From Mycobacterium simulans (GTDB lineage: Bacteria > Actinomycetota > Actinomycetes > Mycobacteriales > Mycobacteriaceae), in assembly GCF_900232995.1 (NCBI RefSeq), contig NZ_OCVX01000007.1, positions 248,992 through 305,242 on the forward strand: a stretch of 56,251 nt of DNA, given 5' to 3'. Every line of letters begins with the position of its first letter. Position 1 is the first letter of the stretch. The translations under genes were made by a program, and so were the position numbers. The notes under the pieces were generated by a model. That model did not search any database. It was given only the letters and a program-made list of their open reading frames with translations, and was not told the DNA's origin. This document shows, in pieces, positions 42,429 through 50,588 of the stretch.

Positions 42429-43532
42429 ATGACATCAGCAGGTGGCGGTTACTCGGGCCCGGGTGGGCCGGCTCACGAGGCGCCTCCAGGTGGCGCCGAC
42501 GGGCTGGCCGCCGAGGTACACACGCTGGAGCGGGCCATCTTCGAGGTCAAACGGATCATCGTCGGCCAGGACCAGCTCGTGGAGCGGATGCTGGTCGGTC
42601 TGCTGTCCAAGGGTCACGTGTTGCTCGAGGGCGTGCCAGGTGTGGCGAAGACACTGGCGGTGGAGACTTTCGCACGCGTGGTCGGCGGGACGTTTGCCCG
42701 CATTCAGTTCACCCCCGACCTGGTGCCTACCGACATCATCGGTACCCGCATCTACCGGCAGGGCAGGGAGGAGTTCGACACCGAACTCGGTCCGGTGGTG
42801 GTCAACTTCCTGCTCGCCGACGAGATCAACCGGGCGCCGGCGAAGGTGCAATCGGCGCTGCTGGAAGTGATGCAGGAACGCCACGTGTCCATCGGCGGCA
42901 AGACCTTCCCGCTGCCCAATCCGTTCCTGGTGATGGCGACACAGAACCCGATTGAGCACGAGGGCGTCTACCCACTGCCCGAGGCCCAGCGCGACCGGTT
43001 CCTGTTCAAGATCAACGTCGGCTACCCGACGGCCGAGGAAGAGCGCGAGATCATCTACCGGATGGGCGTCACCCCACCGCAGGCCAAGCAGATCCTCAAC
43101 ACCGGCGACCTGGTGCGGCTACAGGGGATCGCGGCCAACAACTTCGTCCACCACGCGCTGGTCGACTATGTGGTCCGCGTGGTCTTCGCCACCCGCGCAC
43201 CCGAGCAGCTCGGGATGAACGACGTCAAGAGCTGGATCGCGTTCGGCGCGTCCCCTCGCGCGTCGCTGGGCATCATCGCCGCCGCACGTTCGCTGGCGCT
43301 GGTGCGGGGGCGTGACTACGTGATCCCGCAGGACGTCATCGAAGTCATTCCCGATGTGCTGCGACACCGGTTGGTGCTCACCTACGATGCGCTGGCCGAC
43401 GAAATCACGCCGGAGATCATCATCAACCGGGTCCTGCAGACGGTCGCCCTCCCGCAGGTGAATGCCGTTCCCCAGCAAGGGCATTCGGTCCCGCCGGTGA
43501 TGCAGGCGGCGGCTGCGGCTAGCGGCCGGTGA
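42429..43532 (+). CDS. moxR1: MoxR1, AAA+ chaperone-type ATPase
   Basis: The 367-residue AAA+ protein has Walker A LLEGVPGVAKTLAVE, Walker B LLADEINRAPAKVQSALLEVMQE, sensor 1 MATQNPIEHEGVYPLPEAQRDRF and sensor 2 GASPRASLG. MoxR proteins are thought to insert metals or remodel partner proteins bearing VWA domains. Such a partner is encoded two genes downstream. The start is ATG 42429 (MTSAGGGYSGPG), after GGAGGG. Its stop overlaps the next gene by 4 bp. M. tuberculosis counterpart: Rv1479. Confidence 0.95.
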   Translation: MTSAGGGYSGPGGPAHEAPPGGADGLAAEVHTLERAIFEVKRIIVGQDQLVERMLVGLLSKGHVLLEGVPGVAKTLAVETFARVVGGTFARIQFTPDLVPTDIIGTRIYRQGREEFDTELGPVVVNFLLADEINRAPAKVQSALLEVMQERHVSIGGKTFPLPNPFLVMATQNPIEHEGVYPLPEAQRDRFLFKINVGYPTAEEEREIIYRMGVTPPQAKQILNTGDLVRLQGIAANNFVHHALVDYVVRVVFATRAPEQLGMNDVKSWIAFGASPRASLGIIAAARSLALVRGRDYVIPQDVIEVIPDVLRHRLVLTYDALADEITPEIIINRVLQTVALPQVNAVPQQGHSVPPVMQAAAAASGR

Positions 43533-44482
43533 CCGAAAGCAAAGCGCCGGCGGTCATCCACCCGCCGTCGATGCTGCGGGGCGACATCGATGACCCGAAG
43601 CTGGCGGCGGCGCTGCGCACCCTCGAGCTGACCATCAAGCAGAAGCTCGACGGTGTTTTGCACGGCGATTACCTCGGCCTGATCCCGGGGCCGGGCTCGG
43701 AGCCGGGCGAGTCCCGTCTCTACCAGCCTGGCGACGACGTCCGCCGGATGGACTGGGCGGTCACCGCCCGAACCACCCACCCGCACGTCCGCCAGATGAT
43801 CGCCGACCGGGAACTGGAGACCTGGCTGGTGGTCGACATGTCGGCCAGCCTGGACTTTGGCACCGCAGTCTGTGAGAAACGAGACCTTGCGGTGGCGGCC
43901 GCGGCTGCCATCACCTTCCTCAACAGTGGCGGTGGTAACCGGATGGGTGCACTGATCGCAAACGGTGCGACGATGACCCGCGTGCCGGCGCGCACCGGGC
44001 GCCAGCATCAGCACACGATGTTGCGCACCATTGCGACCATGCCCAAGGCTCCGCCGGGGGTCCGCGGCGACTTAGCGGTGGCCATCGACGCGCTGCGTCG
44101 GCCGGAACGCCGTCGTGGGATGGCCGTGATCATCAGCGATTTCCTGGGCCCGATCAACTGGATGCGTCCGCTGCGCGCGATCGCGGCCCGCCACGAGGTG
44201 CTGGCCATCGAGGTGCTCGATCCCCGCGATGTCGAACTGCCCGATATCGGAGATGTGATCCTGCAAGACGCCGAATCCGGGGTGACTCGGGAGTTCACCA
44301 TCGACGCGCAGCTGCAGACCGATTTCGCCAGGGCCGCCGCGGCTCACCGCGCCGACGTGGCTCGGACTATCCGCGGGTGCGGGGCACCGATACTGACGCT
44401 TCGCACCGACCGCGACTGGCTCGCAGACATCGTCCGTTTCGTCGCCTCTCGTCGACGTGGGGCAATGGCGGGGTCGCAGTGA
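43529..44482 (+). CDS. DUF58 domain protein of the MoxR locus
   Basis: The 317-residue protein has the DUF58 signature PGPGSEPGESRLYQPGDDVRRMDW near residue 55, which precedes a VWA-like fold with the MIDAS-type VVDMSASLDFG and ISDFLGPINWMRPL. No strong membrane helix is seen. GTG 43529 overlaps the moxR1 stop (GTGA), and its own stop overlaps the next gene in the same manner. The three are translationally coupled and likely form one chaperone complex. M. tuberculosis counterpart: Rv1480. Confidence 0.9.
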   Translation: MTESKAPAVIHPPSMLRGDIDDPKLAAALRTLELTIKQKLDGVLHGDYLGLIPGPGSEPGESRLYQPGDDVRRMDWAVTARTTHPHVRQMIADRELETWLVVDMSASLDFGTAVCEKRDLAVAAAAAITFLNSGGGNRMGALIANGATMTRVPARTGRQHQHTMLRTIATMPKAPPGVRGDLAVAIDALRRPERRRGMAVIISDFLGPINWMRPLRAIAARHEVLAIEVLDPRDVELPDIGDVILQDAESGVTREFTIDAQLQTDFARAAAAHRADVARTIRGCGAPILTLRTDRDWLADIVRFVASRRRGAMAGSQ

Positions 44483-45486
44483 CGTTGCCGTTGCTTGGGC
44501 CGATGACGCTGTCCGGCTTCGAACACTCGTGGTTCTTTCTGTTCCTTTTCGTCGTCGCTGGGCTGATCGCCCTTTATGTCGTGCTGCAACTCGCACGGCA
44601 ACGGCGGATGCTGCGTTTCGCCAACATGGAATTGCTGGAAAGCGTTGCCCCCAAGCGGCCCTCGCGCTGGCGGCACATACCGGCGATCCTGTTGACGCTT
44701 GCTCTGGTGCTGTTCACCATCGCGATGGCCGGGCCGACGAACGACGTCCGGATTCCGCGCAACCGTGCGGTGGTGATGCTGGTGATCGACGTGTCGCAGT
44801 CGATGCGTGCCACCGATGTCGAACCCAACCGGATGGTCGCCGCGCAGGAGGCCGCCAAGCAGTTCGCCGACGAGCTGACCCCAGGAATCAACCTCGGCTT
44901 GATCGCCTACGCGGGCACCGCGACGGTGCTGGTGTCACCGACAACCAACCGCGACGCGACCAAGAACGCGCTCGACAAGCTGCAGTTCGCCGACCGCACC
45001 GCGACCGGGGAGGCGATATTCACGGCCCTGCAGGCCATCGCCACCGTGGGTGCGGTGATCGGTGGCGGCGACACACCGCCTCCTGCGCGCATCGTGTTGT
45101 TCTCCGACGGCAAGGAGACGATGCCGACCAACCCGGACAATCCCAAGGGCGCCTTTACCGCCGCGCGTACCGCCAAGGACCAGGGCGTACCGATCTCGAC
45201 GATTTCGTTCGGCACCCCGTATGGCTTCGTCGAAATCAACGACCAGCGCCAGCCGGTGCCCGTCGACGATGAGACGCTCAAGAAGGTCGCGCAGCTCTCT
45301 GGTGGAAATTCCTACAACGCCGCGACCCTGGCCGAGTTGAAGGCCGTGTACGCGTCGCTGCAGCAGCAGATCGGCTACGAGACGATCAAGGGTGACGCAA
45401 GCGTGGGCTGGCTGCGGCTGGGCGCACTAGTCCTGGCACTCGCCGGCCTGGCGGCACTACTGATCAACCGCCGCTTACCTACTTAG
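44479..45486 (+). CDS. Membrane-anchored VWA domain protein
   Basis: The 335-residue protein has two N-terminal membrane helices (about 17-37 and 60-80), a von Willebrand A domain with the metal site DVSQSMRATD near residue 100, GLIAYAGTA, and FSDGKE, and a C-terminal helix (ALVLALAGLAALLI). This BatA-like layout is standard in MoxR loci. The start is GTG 44479, in a GTGA overlap with the DUF58 gene. A long upstream frame inside that gene is a shadow. M. tuberculosis counterpart: Rv1481. Confidence 0.92.
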   Translation: MTLPLLGPMTLSGFEHSWFFLFLFVVAGLIALYVVLQLARQRRMLRFANMELLESVAPKRPSRWRHIPAILLTLALVLFTIAMAGPTNDVRIPRNRAVVMLVIDVSQSMRATDVEPNRMVAAQEAAKQFADELTPGINLGLIAYAGTATVLVSPTTNRDATKNALDKLQFADRTATGEAIFTALQAIATVGAVIGGGDTPPPARIVLFSDGKETMPTNPDNPKGAFTAARTAKDQGVPISTISFGTPYGFVEINDQRQPVPVDDETLKKVAQLSGGNSYNAATLAELKAVYASLQQQIGYETIKGDASVGWLRLGALVLALAGLAALLINRRLPT

Positions 45487-45496
45487 CCCTTAGCCC

Positions 45497-45554
45497 GCGA
45501 GCGTAACGTGGCTGCGATTTCGGGTTGGAATTTTCGCAGTGCGGTTACGCTCGC
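45497..45554 (-). repeat. 58-bp palindromic-ended element at the 3' end of the DUF559 gene
   Basis: The ends are perfect 11-bp inverted repeats: GCGAGCGTAAC at 45497-45507 and GTTACGCTCGC at 45544-45554. The interior includes TTTTCGCAGTGCGGTTACGC. It overlaps the last codons and stop of the DUF559 gene and lies between two convergent genes, so it could form a stem structure or terminator. An inverted, imperfect copy lies at 46422-46480. Confidence 0.8.
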
Positions 45555-46387
45555 GAAGCGCGCGCCTCGGCGACCCGGCGAATGACATCGGCGGGGTGAT
45601 CTTCTGCCACGACGCGGACCACGATCCAGCCGTAGTGGCGCTCCACTTTCTCGAGACGGCGGATGTCCTTTCGATAGTGGTAGCGACTGGTTTGGTGCTG
45701 ATCACCCTCATACTCGGCTGCAACCTTGATGTCCTCCCATCCCATATCTAAATACGCTTCGGCCCAACCCCATTCGTTGCGGACTGGGATCTGCGTCTGG
45801 GGCCGGGGAAACCCGGCCTGGATCAATAGCAGGCGCAGCCATGTCTCCTTCGGGGACTGAGCCCCACCATCGACCAGTTCCAGGGCGGCTCGGGCGGCCT
45901 TCATACCCCGGCGGCCTTTGTAGCGGTCGACGAGTAACTCAACATCGACCCTCTTCAACTCGGTCGCCTGCACAAGCGCGTCGACCGCGGCAACCGCCGC
46001 GCCCAGCCGGTATCGCCTGGCCAGGTCGAGGGCGGTGCGGGCCGGTGTGGTGACCCGCATGCCGCTGACGACGGCGATCTCGTCAACCTCGATGCGCTCT
46101 TCCCAGACCTGCACTCCGGCCTCTCGCCGGCGATTGGTGTCGATGATCGCGGCGGGTTGGGCCGCGTCGATCCACTTCGAGCCGTGTAGGGCGGATGCGG
46201 AAAGACCCGCAAGGATGCCACGGCGCCGCGAGCGCAGCCAACAGGCACGCGCGCGTAAGACCGCCGTCAGCTCGGCATCCCTCGGCACGTACACGTCTTT
46301 GTGCAGGGCCGCGTATCGACTGCGCAGTTGGTAGGGGGTCAACAAGCCCGCAGCTAGGGCTTCGCTGCCCACAAATGGGTCGTTCAT
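45545..46387 (-). CDS. DUF559 / AbiEi-like protein with possible endonuclease domain (Rv1482c-like)
   Basis: The 280-residue protein has an N-terminal winged-helix-like part (MNDPFVGSEALAAGLLTPYQ onward, with YAALHKDVYVPRD) resembling AbiEi-type antitoxin domains, a middle with GMRVTTPARTALDLARR, and a C-terminal DUF559 domain related to Vsr/PD-(D/E)XK nucleases. Candidate catalytic residues are E181 (SPKETWLR), D214 (YLDMGW), E225 and E227 (AAEYEGDQH) and H231. ATG 46387 is chosen over an upstream extension that runs into the repeat. Both ends of the gene are bordered by copies of the same palindromic element, suggesting a mobile or once-mobile unit. The function is unknown. Confidence 0.78.
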   Translation of the reverse strand: MNDPFVGSEALAAGLLTPYQLRSRYAALHKDVYVPRDAELTAVLRARACWLRSRRRGILAGLSASALHGSKWIDAAQPAAIIDTNRRREAGVQVWEERIEVDEIAVVSGMRVTTPARTALDLARRYRLGAAVAAVDALVQATELKRVDVELLVDRYKGRRGMKAARAALELVDGGAQSPKETWLRLLLIQAGFPRPQTQIPVRNEWGWAEAYLDMGWEDIKVAAEYEGDQHQTSRYHYRKDIRRLEKVERHYGWIVVRVVAEDHPADVIRRVAEARASRA

Positions 46388-46421
46388 GGGCGGAGTGTGC
46401 CGACCCACACTGACAAGTGCG

Positions 46422-46480
46422 CGCCAGCGTAACCGCACTGCGAAAAACGGGGTCGAGAATCGCACCCAGGTCACGCTCGC
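46422..46480 (+). repeat. Inverted copy of the palindromic element upstream of fabG1
   Basis: Read on the minus strand it matches 45497-45554 at most positions, including GCGAGCGTGAC at one end and TTTTTCGCAGTGCGGTTACG at the other. It lies before the DUF559 start and ends about 48 bp upstream of fabG1, next to that promoter. I recall a similar element before mabA in M. tuberculosis. Confidence 0.75.
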
Positions 46481-46504
46481 GGGCAGCCGATTTCAGCCCG
46501 GTCG

Positions 46505-46527
46505 CGCGGAGGCGATAGGTTGACGTG
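46505..46527 (+). promoter_or_regulatory. fabG1-inhA operon promoter (-10 region)
   Basis: GGCGATAGGTTGACGTG precedes the GTG at 46528. This matches the M. tuberculosis mabA promoter, where changes at -15 (C), -8 (T) and -17 (G) raise InhA and give isoniazid/ethionamide resistance. Here -15 is C (46513), -8 is T (46520) and -17 is G (46511), the drug-sensitive bases. TAGGTT is the likely -10 box. Confidence 0.8.
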
Positions 46528-47283
46528 GTGACTGACACGTCCTCCGATAGTGCTCCCGCCTGCGTCAAGCCACCATTCGTACCCCGTTCGGTCATGGTCA
46601 CCGGCGGGAACCGGGGGATCGGTCTGGCGATCGCACAGCGGCTGGCCGCCGACGGCCACAAGGTGGCCGTCACGCACCGCGGATCCGGCGCGCCCGAGGG
46701 GCTGTTCGGCGTCGAGTGTGACGTCACCGACAACGACGCCGTAGATCGCGCCTTCAAACAGGTGGAGGAGCACCAGGGTCCAGTCGAGGTGCTGGTGTCC
46801 AACGCCGGCCTGGCCGCGGACGCGTTCCTGATGCGGATGACTGAGGAGAAGTTCGAAAAGGTCATCGACGCCAACCTCACCGGAGCGTTCCGGGTGGCTC
46901 AACGGGCGTCGCGGAGCATGCAGCGAAACCGGTTCGGCCGGATGATCTTCATAGGTTCGGTCTCCGGCAGCTGGGGCATCGGCAACCAGGCCAACTACGC
47001 AGCCTCCAAGGCCGGTGTGATCGGCATGGCCCGCTCGATCGCCCGGGAGATGTCGAAGGCCAACGTGACCGCGAATGTGGTGGCCCCGGGTTACATCGAC
47101 ACGGATATGACCCGCGCGCTGGATGAGCGGATCCAGGAGGGGGCACTGCAATTCATCCCGGCGAAGCGGGTTGGCACCGCCGCCGAGGTCGCCGGAGTGG
47201 TCAGCTTCCTGGCGTCGGAGGACGCGAGTTACATCTCCGGTGCGGTCATCCCGGTCGACGGCGGCATGGGTATGGGCCATTGA
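46528..47283 (+). CDS. fabG1: FabG1/MabA, 3-oxoacyl-ACP reductase
   Basis: Reduces 3-ketoacyl-ACP with NADPH in the FAS-II system that lengthens mycolic-acid precursors. The 251-residue short-chain dehydrogenase has VTGGNRGIGLAIAQRLA near residue 25, SNAGL, the catalytic Ser in GSVSGSWG and the YxxxK in NYAASKAG, and AVIPVDGGMGMGH at the C-terminus. GTG 46528 is preferred to the in-frame GTG three bases earlier because it aligns with the known mabA start and promoter spacing. It is the first gene of fabG1-inhA-hemZ. M. tuberculosis counterpart: Rv1483. Confidence 0.97.
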   Translation: MTDTSSDSAPACVKPPFVPRSVMVTGGNRGIGLAIAQRLAADGHKVAVTHRGSGAPEGLFGVECDVTDNDAVDRAFKQVEEHQGPVEVLVSNAGLAADAFLMRMTEEKFEKVIDANLTGAFRVAQRASRSMQRNRFGRMIFIGSVSGSWGIGNQANYAASKAGVIGMARSIAREMSKANVTANVVAPGYIDTDMTRALDERIQEGALQFIPAKRVGTAAEVAGVVSFLASEDASYISGAVIPVDGGMGMGH

Positions 47284-47318
47284 TGGGCATTGCCGAAACC
47301 ACAAGATTAGGACGGACA

Positions 47319-48128
47319 ATGGTAGGACTGCTCGAAGGCAAACGGATCCTGGTCAGCGGGATCATTACCGACTCGTCGATCGCGTTTCACATCGCCCGGG
47401 TGGCGCAGGAACAGGGCGCCCAGCTGGTGTTGACCGGGTTCGACCGGTTGCGGCTGATCCAGCGCATCGTGGACCGGTTGCCGGAGAAGGCCCCACTGCT
47501 CGAGCTCGACGTGCAAAACGAAGAGCACCTGGCCAGTTTGGCCGGCCGGGTGACCGAGGCCATTGGCGACGGCAACAAGCTCGACGGTGTCGTCCACTCG
47601 ATCGGCTTCATGCCGCAGACCGGGATGGGCATCAATCCCTTCTTCGACGCGCCCTACGAGGACGTTTCCAAGGGCATCCACATCTCCGCCTACTCGTATG
47701 CCTCGCTGGCCAAGGCGCTGCTGCCGATCATGAACCCCGGCGGTTCGATCGTCGGCATGGACTTCGACCCGAGCCGGGCGATGCCCGCGTACAACTGGAT
47801 GACGGTCGCCAAGAGCGCACTGGAGTCGGTAAACCGGTTCGTAGCCCGCGAGGCCGGCAAGTACGGTGTGCGCTCCAATCTCGTTGCCGCCGGGCCGATC
47901 CGGACGCTGGCCATGGCGGCGATCGTCGGCGGTGCGCTCGGCGAGGAGGCGGGCGCCCAGATACAGCTGCTCGAAGAAGGCTGGGATCAGCGCGCTCCGG
48001 TCGGTTGGAATATGAAGGACCCCACCCCGGTCGCCAAGACGGTGTGCGCGCTGCTCTCCGACTGGCTGCCGGCCACTACCGGTGACATCATCTTCGCCGA
48101 CGGCGGCGCGCACACCCAATTGCTCTAG
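47319..48128 (+). CDS. inhA: InhA, NADH-dependent enoyl-ACP reductase
   Basis: Reduces long-chain trans-2-enoyl-ACP in FAS-II; it is the target of isoniazid-NAD and ethionamide adducts. The 269-residue protein keeps the family length. Active-site residues Y158 and K165 are present, as are the drug-resistance positions in sensitive form: I16, I21, S94 and I95. Motifs are SGIITDSSIAFHIA, HSIGFMPQTGMG and YNWMTVAKSALES. ATG 47319 is 35 bp after fabG1 with no strong ribosome site other than AGGACGG. M. tuberculosis counterpart: Rv1484. Confidence 0.98.
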   Translation: MVGLLEGKRILVSGIITDSSIAFHIARVAQEQGAQLVLTGFDRLRLIQRIVDRLPEKAPLLELDVQNEEHLASLAGRVTEAIGDGNKLDGVVHSIGFMPQTGMGINPFFDAPYEDVSKGIHISAYSYASLAKALLPIMNPGGSIVGMDFDPSRAMPAYNWMTVAKSALESVNRFVAREAGKYGVRSNLVAAGPIRTLAMAAIVGGALGEEAGAQIQLLEEGWDQRAPVGWNMKDPTPVAKTVCALLSDWLPATTGDIIFADGGAHTQLL

Positions 48129-48134
48129 AACGCA

Positions 48135-49184
48135 ATGCAATTTGACGCCGTCCTGCTGTTGTCCTTCGGCGGGCCGGAGGGACCCGAGCAGGTGCGGCCA
48201 TTCCTGGAAAACGTGACCCGTGGCCGTGGTGTGCCGCCCGAACGTCTGGACGCCGTGGCCGAGCATTACCTGCATTTCGGTGGGATATCACCGATTAACG
48301 CGATCAACCGCGCGCTGATCGCCGAACTGGAAGCGGAGCAAGAACTGCCAGTGTACTTCGGCAACCGTAACTGGGAGCCGTATGTGGAAGATGCCGTTAC
48401 GGCGATGCGAGACAATGGTATTCGTCGTGCGGCGGTATTCACTACCTCCGCGTGGAGCGGTTATTCGAGCTGCACGCAATACGTCGAGGACATTGCCCGG
48501 GCGCGCCGAGTGACCGGCAAGGACGCGCCCGAATTGATAAAGCTCCGGCCCTATTTCGACCATCCGCTTTTTGTCGAGATGTTCGTCGAGGCCATCGGCG
48601 CGGCCGCCGCAACCGTGCCCTCCGGGCAGCGCGCGGCTGCGCGGCTGGTGTTCACCGCACATTCGATTCCGGTGGCCGCCGACCGGCGCTGCGGCCCGAA
48701 TCTCTACAGCCGCCAAGTCGCTTACGCCGCAAGGCTGGTCGCGGCCGCCGCCGGATATGACGACTACGACCTGACGTGGCAGTCGCGATCTGGCCCGCCC
48801 CAAGTTCCCTGGCTGGAGCCCGACGTTGCCGACCATCTCACGGCCTTGGCAGCCGCCGGAACCACGGCTGTGATCGTTTGTCCCATAGGATTTGTCGCCG
48901 ACCACATTGAAGTGGTATGGGATTTGGACAATGAGTTGCGATCACAGGCCGAGGCGCTAGGCGTGGCATTCGCTCGTGCCAGCACGCCTAATGCCGATCG
49001 GCGATTCGCCCGCTTGGCCGCTGACTTGATCGACGAACTCCGTTACGGCCGTGAGCCCGCCCGGGTGAGTGGTCCCGATCCGGTGCCGGGCTGTCAATCC
49101 AGCCGCAACGGCGAGCCATGCCGTCCGCCGCATTGCGTTGCGGCCGAAGATGGTGACACCATCGGACTAGTCGGTCCAGGCTGA
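48135..49184 (+). CDS. hemZ: Ferrochelatase (coproporphyrin type)
   Basis: Inserts iron into (copro)porphyrin in the heme pathway. The 349-residue protein has LLLSFGGPEGPEQV at the start, the active-site His in FTAHSIPVAADRR, YDLTWQSRSGPPQVPWLEPD, and CPIGFVADHIEVVWDLD with a conserved His and Glu. The C-terminal tail has three cysteines (PGCQSSRNGEPCRPPHC) which, with one internal cysteine, bind a [2Fe-2S] cluster in mycobacterial ferrochelatases. ATG 48135 is 6 bp after inhA, so it is cotranscribed. Its 3' end overlaps the convergent next gene by 18 bp. M. tuberculosis counterpart: Rv1485. Confidence 0.95.
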   Translation: MQFDAVLLLSFGGPEGPEQVRPFLENVTRGRGVPPERLDAVAEHYLHFGGISPINAINRALIAELEAEQELPVYFGNRNWEPYVEDAVTAMRDNGIRRAAVFTTSAWSGYSSCTQYVEDIARARRVTGKDAPELIKLRPYFDHPLFVEMFVEAIGAAAATVPSGQRAAARLVFTAHSIPVAADRRCGPNLYSRQVAYAARLVAAAAGYDDYDLTWQSRSGPPQVPWLEPDVADHLTALAAAGTTAVIVCPIGFVADHIEVVWDLDNELRSQAEALGVAFARASTPNADRRFARLAADLIDELRYGREPARVSGPDPVPGCQSSRNGEPCRPPHCVAAEDGDTIGLVGPG

Positions 49185-50075
49185 TTGCAGGATGGCGCTG
49201 ACCGCTGCGATCCGCGCCGAGCGCACGACGGCGGTTAGCGGCCGCAGTGCATCGGTGGCTAGCTGACTTTCCGACGATGATTGCAGTCCACCGGAGCCGG
49301 GTAATCGGCTCAGTCCGGCGCTGACCGCAATGATCGCGTCGACGTGCGCAGCGTTCTCGAGCACCCGCAGCGCGCGCGACGGCGCATGGTCGGGAATCCG
49401 GTGTTGGCGCGAAGATTCCAGCAACTGTTCGACCAGCCCACGTGGATTGGCGATGTCGGTGGCGGCCGATCCCAACCCGATTGCGCCCAACGCGTCGGCT
49501 GCCGAGCGCACCGCCGATCGCAGCGCGTACTCGGCATCGCCCAGCTCGTGATGGTCGAGCACCGGGGCGCCGGGCAGGGAGTACACCATCCATGTCAGCG
49601 CAGACAATTCGGGTTGATCCGCCTCGCCGTCTCCGTCAGGCTCGTCGGTATCGCCGTAGCGGAACTCCGGGACGAGTCCAATGGCCGTCCCGGGATAGTC
49701 CGGATTGGTGATGATCACCGCCTCGCCGGCCGCCAGCGCGTCGCGCTCGAACTGCGTTCCCGCAAAGAGCCCGCGGACATCTCCAGGGACCGGCAATACC
49801 ACGTTTATTGTCCCGCGCAATCGACACGGCGCCTCCGGTGTGGACATCGTCGGCCGGCCAACCGCCGCACGCAGAGTTTGTAGTAGCGCCACCGTGCCGA
49901 CGTTGTGGACATCAGGCCACGGCAACCCGGTGTGCCCCGCGGCGACAGCGTCGTATGCGCTAACCGATTGCGTTGGCGCCCAAAGTGATAACGCGTCCAA
50001 GACGTCGTCAGGCGCGGCCTTGCCCGCGAGCCAGGCGTTGGCCCACATCGACAGCGAAACACTGGGACACCACAT
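49167..50075 (-). CDS. Conserved actinobacterial protein of unknown function (Rv1486c-like)
   Basis: The 302-residue protein begins MWCPSVSLSMWANAWLAGKA and has LSLWAPTQSVSAYDAVAAG, GTINVVLPVPGDVRGLFAG and PSRALRVLENAAHVDAIIAV as its conserved blocks. It has no signal peptide, no clear membrane helix and no known catalytic motif. ATG 50075 is used; an in-frame extension upstream is not supported. It is convergent with hemZ and divergent from the nfeD-like gene, with 57 bp between starts. No function is proposed. Confidence 0.82.
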   Translation of the reverse strand: MWCPSVSLSMWANAWLAGKAAPDDVLDALSLWAPTQSVSAYDAVAAGHTGLPWPDVHNVGTVALLQTLRAAVGRPTMSTPEAPCRLRGTINVVLPVPGDVRGLFAGTQFERDALAAGEAVIITNPDYPGTAIGLVPEFRYGDTDEPDGDGEADQPELSALTWMVYSLPGAPVLDHHELGDAEYALRSAVRSAADALGAIGLGSAATDIANPRGLVEQLLESSRQHRIPDHAPSRALRVLENAAHVDAIIAVSAGLSRLPGSGGLQSSSESQLATDALRPLTAVVRSARIAAVSAILQSAWTD

Positions 50076-50132
50076 GATCTCGCAGTGTAGTTGTTCGCCG
50101 CGGTTGAAGCCGATCACGCGTATTCTGTGCGC

Positions 50133-50567
50133 ATGCCCGTCGCGCTGATCTGGCTAATCGCAGCGTTGGTGCTAGCCGGTGCGGAAGCGCTCACCGGTGA
50201 CATGTTCTTGTTGATGCTGGGCGGCGGCGCGCTGGCGGCGTCGGGGACAAGTTGGCTGATGGATTGGCCGGTGTGGGCCGACGGACTTGTGTTCCTGCTC
50301 GTGTCGGTGCTGTTGCTGCTGCTGGTTCGGCCCGCGCTGCGACGGCGGCTGGCGCCCGGCAGGGCAGCGCTGATGGGTGTCAAGGCGCTGGAGGGCAAGA
50401 ATGCCGTGGTGCTTGATCGGGTTGCCCGCGATGAAGGCCAAGTGAAGCTTGAGGGTCAGGTGTGGACGGCGCGCCCGCTGAACGAAGGCGACATTTACGA
50501 ACCCGGTCAGTCGGTCACCGTCGTGCACATCGACGGGGCCACCGCAGTGGTGTTTAAAGGCGCGTAG
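50133..50567 (+). CDS. NfeD-like membrane protein
   Basis: The 144-residue protein has two or three N-terminal membrane helices (residues about 3-65) and a C-terminal OB-fold (about 80-144: GKNAVVLDRVARDEGQVKLEG, VHIDGATAVVF), the short NfeD form. NfeD proteins are usually encoded next to an SPFH/stomatin protein and work with it in membrane microdomains; the SPFH gene is 21 bp downstream. M. tuberculosis counterpart: Rv1487. Confidence 0.92.
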   Translation: MPVALIWLIAALVLAGAEALTGDMFLLMLGGGALAASGTSWLMDWPVWADGLVFLLVSVLLLLLVRPALRRRLAPGRAALMGVKALEGKNAVVLDRVARDEGQVKLEGQVWTARPLNEGDIYEPGQSVTVVHIDGATAVVFKGA

Positions 50568-50588
50568 CGGTTCGAGAAAGGAATCCCG

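Noticed and set aside
46387..46474. Upstream extension of the DUF559 gene
   Set aside because: The extra codons lie in the palindromic element and the fabG1 upstream region; ATG 46387 gives a natural N-terminus.
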